From Branchiostoma floridae (Eukaryota; Chordata; Leptocardii; Amphioxiformes; Branchiostomatidae), in NCBI RefSeq assembly GCF_000003815.2, contig NC_049982.1, forward strand, positions 20,418,083 to 20,482,082: 64,000 bases of DNA, written 5' to 3'. Below the pieces are notes generated by a model, which saw nothing but the letters and a program-made list of their open reading frames with translations, was not told the DNA's origin and did no database searches. Made by a program: the position numbers and the translations under genes. Every line of letters starts with the position of its first letter. Positions within the stretch are counted from its first letter, which is position 1. Positions 37,649 through 49,600 of this stretch are shown in pieces.

Positions 37649-40600
37649 ATGGATCGACTTTTCCAAGTTCTCCGCTCAGAAAGCCGACCACGTGGCAAGT
37701 GCTCAACTGGCAACCATTTACATGGTGACAAGGGTATGTTATTTTCCCATATGTGTCAGTCACACTTGAACTATGAGTAACAGGTGGATGGTACATGGGC
37801 TATTCCAGGTTCAGTGTAAGATGATTTTCCTACCTTGTGGTGGAGTTTCGACTTTTTCCAATGTTATTCCAGATGCAAATGGTGGTTCTAATGCTGGCTT
37901 CTTTCAGTGTAAACAAGGACTTACACTGTTAAAGAAATTCAAAGCTACTTGGTATTAGAAAAATAGATAAGGTATGTAGTATAAGCAATCTAATGACAAT
38001 AGTACATGTATTAGTATACCAGTAACTCACTAATTTGATGTGCTGCTAAGGTGAAACTTACATGGTAACCAGGTGCTAGACAAAGCCCAGGTATTGCTTG
38101 ATTAGCAAAATCCCCCCCTGTTGATTAGAAATAGTACTGCAAGCAGGTTGCTGACAAAGGGAAGTAAGAAAGGTTATGGGTGTGAGCCCCTGTGTCCCAA
38201 GCTGAGGTTCTGAAAGGATAGATTTGGTCAAATATGCAACTCATCATTCATATTTCTTGTGTCCAAAAGGGATACTCTCACTATCAGCTGACATTTTCAA
38301 AATACTATATTGCCAGATGCCCAACTTCTCATTTCTTTTGTCAGTTATATAAAACAGCAAAGCTTCTTTCTGTATCAAAAAATGATTATCATGTAGGAGT
38401 TATTGCACCTAGTTATTGCCCAGCCATCTTCTAAATTTTCAGGCAATGCTGTATCCATGGTAAGTCTTTGACTGATCTTGACCTTCCAAGTTGAACTTCT
38501 TGGCTCCTGGTATGTGCACTGAACAGTCATGTGATCAATTGAAGTATCATGTGACTGCTGCTGCCAATTTACCATTGGCAAAGCTTCAAGCTACAATTAG
38601 TACAGCCCACAGTCTGGCTATGTACAGCACGTGGCTGTAATCACCTTTATTTCCTGCCTAAGCTTCCTGACAAAAACCAGGCTGCATGGTCCTGGCCTTG
38701 ACATTGGTCAGATGTTGAAAGATAGGCTAGTCCAATAAATCTGACACGGCTGTTGCCTTGGAAATAGAAGGGAAAAGTGAAAGGGGTTTGCGTCAGAAGT
38801 AGTTCAAGAGTGACAGAAGGTGTCTGGAGACAACCATTATCAGCTGGTTGCGTGCAGTATGAGGTGTCTTGTGACAAGTGTTATCGCCTGCTCGCGTGCC
38901 GAACACCAAATTGCCACAACCTGTTGATCTTTAGTATCTCCAGCTGAAATCTTGAGTTATAGTAACCACTCATCGAGTACAAACCTCCACCACCAAGTAA
39001 TGTACAAAGAAAATGTAGGTATCTAGACATCTGTCTTCTCATTGCTTGCTAATATTCCATCTTTAGGATCATTCCTAAAATCTGAGTATGGATCCAGATT
39101 TGTCGCAACTTTCAATCAGTCTTTCTTTGGTCAAGGCCCATCTTCAATAGAATTCTGTTCATAAATGAAGTAGAAATCTATCTTTGTAGCATCTTGACTT
39201 GAAGTTACATCATAAAACAGATTGATTGTTTGGAGCAACAGTTTTCTATGACTGACTTTGATAGAGGAGCCAGAGTTTATCACTGCATGAGTTGCTGAAA
39301 TTAGGGGGGGAAACATGACAGGTCCTATTGTGACAAATTCTACCTCAGCAGGTCTTGTAGTGGTAAACAAGGCAATCTCCTAAGTCTCTTGTCTCCACAT
39401 TTCGTCGCCTGCTTTAAAAACATGTTTGTAATCTGCCAGTTAAGTTGCCAGGCTGCTGACAGCCACATTCCTGGCATTTTGTTTGTGCTCCGAACTTTGG
39501 TCCCAGTAAAACTTTCCGACATGGCCCTTCCTGTCCAGTCTCCCTTCTATGGTACCCTGGAGCCAGTCTTCCTGACCTGGTTACTGTTTGTTGTGCTGAC
39601 CAAGGGGATGTTTGTGGATATATGATAAATGGCAAGCTCCTATTACAAGAAGCATTTGTTGAAAGCTAGGGATGGTAGCTTAATTACAGGAATGTCATTA
39701 ACAAAGCAGCATTAAATCTTCAGTAATACATGTATCTCAAAATTGCTTTCTTGTTTCTGACAGCTGCTAATCATTTTTGAAGCCTCTATATCCTTGAGGC
39801 TACACATGGAATGTGCAGTTCTGTAGTCCCGTGTGGACTTTGGAACCAACACATCTTTAACTACTTCATCACTTTACAGTTACTAGTAAGTTGGCCATGT
39901 TTGTCAGCTCAAGTCAGTACTGGACAGACAGTCTGGTACATCACATGATTGAAAACAGGTCCTGAAGCAAAGCATCAGTCTGGTTATCATTGCAACGATC
40001 TATTTTTCTTGCCCTTCTTAGTCTCATCATATGGGGAAAGTCAAGGTAGATTTCTTACAGATGTTCTCTTGCCTCACCTGGTCAGAAGTGCCCTGAGGTA
40101 AAAATGTGGCTGTTATTTTTAGTGGTCATGTCGTGAGCACGTGAACAGGGGAAATGACTTTGATCTGTCACAGATGTCCTGCAGAACATGACAATGTATG
40201 TCCTGGTATTGTCACCTTGTACCTGTCAATGTACCTGTGAATGAACACTCCATCATAATTATCATTACCTTTGCCAAGAGGGTTATGTTTGTGGGTGTGT
40301 GTACACGATTATATTATGGGCCCCCTAGTGGCTTTGTATGTACTGTAGCAGGACTTCTAGCTGGTTTTGATATGTCTTGTTGTGAATATGCTATGGTCGT
40401 GAATTTTCAAAAGTCTTCTTTTATGTGAAATCACATCAGAATCGCATGTTGCCTGATAATGACCAATGTTATTTGACATGATTGAAATCAACACACAAAC
40501 AGCTACTGAGATAATGCCTTCATTTTTCATTTCAAAGTTTGTTATTGAGACTGTTATACATACAGTATGTATAATGTTGTTTGCAAAGAATCTGTTTGTG

Positions 40601-43600
40601 TGATTTGATCTGTAACCTCCCCATTTCTCTAGAGTCAGCCCTAATGCCTGTTGCCTCAGGCAATGTTCCTGACCACATCCAGCTGTCCGCCTCGCTTTCA
40701 CCTATCAGCAAATTTACACCAGGTAATAGGAAAGGGGTTGAAGATAACCTTAGGTGAGCTCAAGACGTTGTAACTTGATTTGCTAGCTGTTTCCTTCAGT
40801 CATAGCTCTGAGGGGAAAGACCGTAAAATGATGTAAACTTCAACGTACATGTATATGAATTTTGAAGTCCATAATTATGGCCAAATCTGTAGTGTTACAA
40901 ATGTTGAACATTACATAATAGAACAAAATCTCCATTAAAATGAGGTGGTCACACAAAGATATCCTGCTGCAGCTTTTGTCCTTGTCACTGAACACAATGG
41001 CTTCTATATACGAGGGTGCTTCAAAAAGTAATGTCACTAGTTTTATAACAGGCTCATTTTTTTCTCGAATGAGATGAAATTTGGCACAAAGGTAAAGGCA
41101 TATCTCCTCTTGAGCTTAGAATATCTCAATTTGTTGTTAAAATTTTTATGAGCAACTGAGTTGATTTTAAGATAACCATACCCCTGGAAGTTTGTCAGAA
41201 GATTAGTTCCTTTAGATTTGACCCTCTTATAACTACTGTAGGAAGCCGAAATTTGACCTGTATAATAACAAATGTCTCTATAGGTCACATGCCAATTTTC
41301 ATTTCTGAACTCTCAATGATACATCTTTTACAGCTGCTAGAAAAGAGCAAGTTACTATATTACAGGCAGTTTGATTAATAGCCAAATAGGTGGTTTATTA
41401 ATCAAAGGTTTTGTAGACTAATTTTCCATCAACCAAAAGATACGAAACTTGACACAGTTATTGGTTGTTTCAAGACCAAGAAGTGTGCAAAGTTTGATTT
41501 CTTTCTGTTTATTAAAAAGTCCACTACAGAAACTTTAATCAGCCCACCCCTGATCAACGACACTGATGACCGGGGTCATACCTCACTTCACCCAAGGAAC
41601 GAAAAAAGAAAACATGATTGGATTTTAAAGATGAACATTGGCATGTGCATTATGAAGAAATAGAACTTGATACATGTGCAATTTCAGCCTCATACAATAG
41701 CTACAAGTGAGTCAAGGACATTATCAATTGCATATTAATTGAACCTCTAATTTCTTTCGACGGGACAACAAGGGTGTGGTCAGCTAGAACTCAAGTCGGT
41801 CACTCTTAAAAATGTGAACAACAAAGTGAGCTTTCTCAATCTCAAAAGGAGATATGGCTTTACCTTTGTGCCAAATTTCAACTCATTCGATGAAAAAATA
41901 AGCCTGTTATAAAACTAGTGACATTACTTTTTGAAGCGCCCTCGTATGTGAAGACACTGCTATTTGTTGCTGTTAGACTATGACCAGGTACAAGAAATTC
42001 CCTTGAACTTCAAATTAAACTTAGGTGGAAGACGTATCTGTCCTTTACCAAAGTCAACAATCAATGTAGTTATGGCACCACTCAGACAGCAATTTCAGTT
42101 GCCCATACCGGTAGAACCAAGAATTCACATCACCTTAATCGATCTGTAAACACAGTTTCTCTAATAGTCTAACAGTAGGGTTCTGGAACTGGTATAATTT
42201 GCCACCAATTTAGAAGCCAGGAGGATGTTAAGAAATTCCTGGCCTTTGTAGGAAGATGTATTTGGCTCACCCGAAAGGTTACATCCTGCAAAAGCACTTA
42301 AACTGTGTTACGAGTCTTTCCTACTCCTGTTGGCTTCCATAGAGAATTAGTTTCCTCCTGTCTAAATAAATCATAATTGTACATGAATTAACTGGGAAAC
42401 ACCAACTATGACGTGTACAGGTATACAGTATCTGATGTTCTATGTTATTAGAAAGAAAAATGGATGCTAGATAATTATAGATACATGTACCAACAAATCC
42501 CAACAGAAACATCTACCTGTAGCCTGCAGTTTCTAGAACAAGTTGGGTTGCAGAAAAAAGACTAATAGACAAGTTACAACTTGTAATTTGGCATATAAGT
42601 TTTTCAGTCTCAGTAGTTCTACATTTGTGTGGGTAGTGTTGAATTAACGTACTGGTTGTGGATATCTGGACTTTGTTGTTAACTTGTTGCATGATTTATA
42701 TTATTGAGTTTGAATAACAATTATTGAATTCAATTTTTTTCCAGCTTTGAGGCTGAATGTATAATGTGTGCTTTCTGTTGGCAACTATATGTACCAGGCT
42801 GAGCTCACAGGTGCTGTTTGAGATGGCAGGTGCCAAGCTAATTGTGCAGGTGCTGTCTGAAATATTAGCTGCCAATATGTTGTTGAGTACTCAGGTGCTA
42901 TCAGACCCTAAGTAAGTATGCAGGTGATGTCTGTCCCAACAGCTCCAAACTGAGTGTGCAGGTGCTGTCTGGCCTGACAGCTGCCAAACTGAGTGTGCAG
43001 GTGCTGTCTGGCCTGACAGCTACCAAACTGAGTGTACAGGTGCTATCTGGCCTGACAGCTACCAGAGTGAGTGTGCAGGTGCTGTCTGGCCTGACAGCTA
43101 CCAGAGTGAGTGTGCAGGTGCTGTTTGGCCTGACAGCTACCAAACTGAGTGTGCAGGTGCTGTCTGGCCTGACAGCTGCCAAACTGAGTGTGCAGGTGCT
43201 GTCTGACCTGACAGCTACTGAACTGAGTGTGCAGGTGCTGTCTGGCTCGACAGCTGCCAAGATGAGTGTGCAGGTGCTGTCCACTGTGACAGCTTCCAAA
43301 GTGTGTGCAGAGATGTTTTCAAGAAAACACTCGCGTAGGGTTCAGTCGAGCAGGTAATAGCTGCTGGCAGCTTTACATGTGTATGTTTGTGTGGAGTTTG
43401 TTCTTTAGTGATGAAGTCATGTTGATTCTCCACGTCACCGCTGTTGGAGAAGGCAATATTCTGTGTCCAGCAGCAGGAGACGTGACTTGCTGGGTCCCTG
43501 GGAGAGTTCTTCTGTTGTCCGTCCCATTCTGCCATGTTTTCTCCTTTGTGAGCTGCCTTCTACAAGATCCCCCTTGGATGGTGGCCATGACGAGTCCTAT

Positions 43601-46600
43601 CAGACCCCCAGTGCCAGTTTTTTAAAACCCCATTGGCTTACACTGCCCATCCCCTGTCTTTATTGCTCCTCCCAGGGTGATGCCTTTGCATGTAAGTGTC
43701 CTTTACTGCCTCTTTCCCATCCACTCAGTACTGTCACAACTAATTCCCAGATCTACCAACGCAATAAGCTGCCAACTTCCTATTCCATTCCCCATAGCTC
43801 CATCCACTGCTCCACCCCATAGTCAACTATCCTGTGATGGTGATGTAAGGTGTCAGCCCCCCTCCCATCATCGTGACTCCCTGTAATTACCCAGGAGCCT
43901 TCAGAGAACCCAAGGTCACCTGGCCCATAATTCCCCAGACATGCCAGGAACTGGCAGGCTGTTTTTCTCAGCATGGGGTCCAGCTGGGAGGGAAACTATA
44001 AAGTTTCTGCATTCCTGGCAAGCTTGCAGTTCTGTGGAAGTTGGCCAGTAGGGGAGAGGGACAGTCAGCCAGTGGTTCCTGATGGTGCTAGGGACGGCTT
44101 CGCGACAAACTACTTCGACCATGTGGTTAATGATCTTACGGGTTGGGGATTCTTAGGCTAGAAGAAACATCTGTGACAGTATGAGAGGTAGGTATTTTGT
44201 TTAAACAATTTTGTATATTTTTTTTCAAAGAAGTTTACTTGTACAGAAATAAGGCATAGCCCAGGATTTTTTTTTTCATTCCTGTTAAAGCACTCCATAT
44301 GATAAGAGAGATGATTATGTTTTTCAGCATTTTTACAATTTGAGTAGGAAAATTGATAGTTGCAAGTCAGTGATATCTATTAAGGTTATTTCTCAAAATA
44401 CTTAGGCAAAGAATTTGTCTTAGGTATGCTATCCAACAAAACTTGCATCTATTCATCAGGGAGTCAGGCTGGAAGAGTAACTTTTCAATATCATAATCAT
44501 ATCCATAGGCTGTTTAAGTATTGTTGATTTAAGGGTTCTCCTGTGTTGTTGAGGAATTAAGGGTTTCCCTGGGTAATAGAGGGGCTTTTGGTTTCAATGG
44601 ACTGATCCAGGACTTTTCCACTGGCCCTGAGGTACTGTGGGTTTCCCTGCGTTTCTCAGGAACTATGGATTCCTCGGCTATCTTGAGAGACTACTGCTAT
44701 CCCTTTTTAAACTTCATCAGTTCATGATGTTAGATACCTTGAGAATGATTATCAGTTGTAAGAATATGTCACCTGGATTTGGATACAGGCTGTCAGACTG
44801 TCAAGACTTTCATCACCTATATGTCACATCTACACATCCTAAAATGCACATAGCAATGGAGTTCAAAGTCAAATTCTTCACCTGGATACATACAAAATGG
44901 ACATGTTGTTGATCCTGAGCAGCAAAGGTTACGATGACAAGGCGCCCTCACCAAGTGGAGACGTGGCAGTGAAACTGATGCAACGAAGAGTGAATGACCT
45001 TCACAGACATAGTCCGATCTCACGAAGGTCAATGTTTACAGTACTTGAAATGAAGCTGTACAGTTCACAGCATCTTGCCAACGTTTGGCAGCCAAATGTA
45101 GCTCAAACTTTTGAACGATATTTGCTGAAAGGACTAGTTTCTGGTACACGTGGCAGGACTTTACCCTTTCCAATGTCAGGGCCAATTAGAACTAGACTTG
45201 ATAATTGTTCACTGAGACTTGGAGGGATTTGAGGAAATACAAGCTATAGACATGCTAATTACTGAAGCTCTGACCTTTATTAGTGATCTGTACTGCATAC
45301 AATCCCATGGTACTGCCATTTGTCCTTCTTCTTATGATCCGCAGCCTTGCCAAATCTACAGTGAAAGGCACTTATTTACTGATGCTGTGGGTACACAATT
45401 TCACCACTGAAAGGCTTGCTAGTTTGCTAAAAACTGTGTATTTCCAACATGAATTTGATAATGTTGGTGTACCCTGGGCTGATGATTTCTGATGATCACA
45501 GCAGCACATGAAGGTTTTGTAGGTAAGTGGATTATTGATGGATCTGTAGTGTGATTGGATTGTTTCTATAACCTAGATTTGTCTTAAAGTTTATGTTCTG
45601 CTGACAGTAGCTACTTTTTAAAAGATTTTAAGATTGGATGGGTTATCGCCTGTGACCTTGTCTTGATGATGTTTTATGTGGAATGTCCCCTTGGTTCTAG
45701 TGAAACACAAGAGGCAGGGAGTACAGTCTCCTGGCTCCTAGAATTCGAACCTGGGCCCACCAGCTCATGAAACCAATGCACTGATTGCCAGGCTAAAAGG
45801 TCCAGATCAATTAGACTTGAGAGTTGTACACTAGGAATTGTCACTCTTGCATTAAGATGATTTAGATTGATTTGTTTGGCAAGTGGGTCATTTAGGCCCC
45901 AGCTTTTAGGTCCTTAAACTCTGGAAGTATATCTTTCTTGCCAGGTGATTTTACGGTTCGTTTCTGATATCTGGTTGCCACCAAGAAACAAACACATTAG
46001 TCAGGTCTTCAGCACACCTGACTGATTGAGACCACATAGAGACTGCCATGTAATTGTAGTAGTGAGGACCATATGGAGCCTTGCATGTGAATGAACGAAA
46101 ATCAAAGCCTTCATGATCATGTGTCTTGGATAAAGGCAGATCTGCTACTGAATGCATGATTTGGCTTGCAGTCAACCTTACAATATGTAGGAATCAGCTA
46201 TAGGCTCAGGCTGATGTAGAGGTGATAGGGGTCTCAGTGAGAAGGCTGTCTTGATATGTCATGACTCAGGTAGCCTAGGGAAGGCACAGGGTTGACAGTA
46301 GAGAGGTATAGGAGAGTAACCATCCAACAGGGTGGTATAACCCATGTCCAAATGAATCATCTGAGCATGCACTATTGCATGGGGAAATGTTACTGTCTCC
46401 TAACCAAGATAAAAGGCATATTCAGACCAGACAGTTCAATTGGCCATGACCAGCTGGCGGTGTCTGAGTCATCTTTAATTTTATTCGAAGTAGCGCAAAG
46501 CCAAAAGGAAACATTGAAACATGGCCAGTAGCTTTGTGGTAGCCTATTGTACAGATAGACATAGCCTTGTCTTGTGATTATTGGTACTGGCTGGCCACAG

Positions 46601-49600
46601 TGTCTTCCCCAGTCCTCTGTTCCCTCCTACCAATTAAATCACCATTGCTGGTCTTCTGTACATACCCCCTGTACGACCATGCAGGTACCATAATAATAGA
46701 TTATCATTCAGGCAGAACTAGATGCACATGAACACACATAAACAAAGAAAGGTGCAGCTAACCTTGACAAACACATATTTGACAAGGTTACGGTCAGATC
46801 AAGATGAATGCTTCTTATTCAAAGCCAATTAGTAATGCTTTTCCTTGGTTATGTTTTATTTTCCAAAGGTGGGCAAACTTTCTGTGAAGGACGTTTTCCC
46901 CTCTAATTGATGAATCTTGAATCTTATAATCGCAGAAACAGTTACAGGTACACATCAGTATAACAAACGAAGGCATGTCTTTGTGAGGTATATGAAAGCA
47001 AACTACCAGTAACCTTTGCATTTTTCTACTCCTATTTGTAACATGGGGATTTTTGACCTTTTTCAATTTATGTCTAGTTTTACTGTCAAGAAGGTAAAAT
47101 TTATCCACGGCCCAATTTCCCTGTCAAAGGAGGAAGTTATTAATGGGATATTTGCATGCCTGGATGCACACAGTGAACTCAGGAAAATCCCAATGTTAGC
47201 AGGTGTCATGTATCGACCAATCAGCACGCAGGAGGAAGTAAGTTGTAGGTAGATTGAAGTACGTTACCTACTACAGGTAGACTGACGTAGTGTCAGCTGA
47301 GAGCCAGACTGAGAAGACCTGTCTAACAGGTGCAGCTGATTGTAACTGTGCAATGGAGAATGAAGGACGTTCAGGTGAGACATTACCGGTATCATTATGT
47401 GTCTGGGACCTTTGACTCCTGTGAGCTTCTGACTGTTGCACTGTTCAGGTAGGCATTACACTGAACTTTGGTAATATGGAAGTTCCTGCCTGCTCTACCC
47501 CCTGTACACTCCCACGGTCCCTCTATCACCTTTACACTGCTTCTAATTTGATTGCCATCCAAGCAGAACAGAACTCACCTTCAGGAAACACAGGAATTTA
47601 CGTCCAACTTTACCCAGCAAATGTTTGTTCAAGACAGGTAAATCAAAACAATGCCATTCATTCAAAGTCCAAAATGACAACATTTGCATGTGAATTGCAT
47701 ATCATTTGTGTTGGAACATGTGGTTTATGCATATAAATTATTAGAGGGTAGTTATTAGTAGTTATTAGAGGGACTGAACTTTTTCTTGCACACAGTACGT
47801 AGAAACGGTTTGTTTTACATGGCCATGGGCAGCATAAACTTAAGCTTCCTGGTTGGAGGTAGTTCACATAATTGGTCTCCAGCTGATAACCCCTTGGCAT
47901 GCTTTGCGTGCTCTGAGATATTTCTTTGGCCTTTTCCTGGTCTTATCTTAATAGAATATCTCGTTATGCACGGTTTATTGATAATAAACCAATTCTTATT
48001 AATGATTTATTACTTACCCCTTGGCAAACCATCAGTACTGAAACTCTACTGTTAAGTACTGATTGACTACTAACAGTAGAATTTTAGTAGATTTTCAGTA
48101 AATCGACTTCTACTGTCCTACTGAACCACTACTGACAAGTACTACGCCTATATCTACTGTTCTTTTACTGTCAGAACAGTACTAAAATTCTACTGTTCTA
48201 CTACTTGCCATCTACTGAATAGTTTGACCAATCAGATCACTACTGACATCTACTGTTCAACTACTGGCCATCTACTGAGTTATCGACCAATCAGATCACT
48301 ACTGGACATCTACTGATATCTTTTGACCAATCACAGTCTTTAAATTGTCAATCTGTGATTGGTCCATTTGTACTTCAAATGTCAGTTGCATTTTGGCTCC
48401 ATTTTGGAGATGGAGCCAGCCAGGGTAAGATGTCTGCTTGTCTCTCTGTGTGTAAACTTTATCTATAAAAACTCCAAGACAGTTTTGAAGTTAATGGTAA
48501 TGAAGATTATGGTAAAAATGAAAAGGAGATGCTGTGAAGATTATAGCAAAACATAAAGGTAGGAAAATTTAGCAAAAAAGTAAGTTACTTCAAAGTTTAA
48601 TATCCCCCCCTCCCCAGCCAGTGTCAATTGAAATCAGACATTAATTAATGATTGTTTATGGACAAATTGATACATGACATGTAACATATACTGTAACAAT
48701 GAGACTACTTCTGCCCAACCACCCCCTCCCCTCAGAGTGACCTTGAAGTTCATACACAGTAACAATGAGTCCACTTCTGCCCCCCTCCCCCCAGAATGAC
48801 CTTGAAGTCCATATACTGTAACAATGAGTCCACTTCTGCCCCCCTCCCCCATGCATGCCTGACCTTGAGCAGGTTGTTGCAGAGAGTGTCTCCAGGTTGG
48901 TGAGAATTGTTGGATGTGACAGGCAGCTTCTGCACCTGGTTGGTGCCCAGGTTCTGTTTCACCAGTTCAAAGTTTATACCCCCTCCCCAGCCAGTGTTAA
49001 TTGAATCAGACATTGATTGTTTCAACAAATTTATAATTACATGTATCATTGTCCAATTACCGGCTGCAACAATTTATGAGTCCACTTCTGCCCCCCTCCC
49101 CCCAGAATGACCTTCGTTGTTCATATACTGTAACTGCAGTTATTTAGACAAATTTATACATTGAACAAGGCACAGCATACTGAGTGAAACGGTAAGTTAA
49201 ATGTGAATAGTAAATGCAACAGCATGTATCAGAGAGAGTAAAATGATTGACTGAGTGTTTACCCCCCATCCTCTAAGCCAAAGTCAATTTGATATTGTAT
49301 CAAGCATGGATTATTTGAACATTATACTTAGTATCTTATCAATGTGCATACATGTAACACTTGATAAGAAGTTACTTCTTAAGTTAAATGATGTAATTAC
49401 TGCTAATGTCCATTTTCTGCTTTTGTGCTGAGTACTTGCACATGTTCTGTGTTCTCCATGAATGCTTGAGGGTCATATTGTTTACAATTCTTGGATTTAC
49501 TGTGTGTCAGTAGATATTTCGTAGTCAGTGTCAGTAGATATTTACTACGTGTCAGTGGATATTTAGTAGTCATCTACTGTGTGTCAGTAGATATTTAGTA

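Noticed and set aside
42901-43357. Long overlapping open frames of about 130 codons on both strands as genes
   Set aside because: They are produced by the stop-free 39-bp tandem repeat and have no homology or start context.
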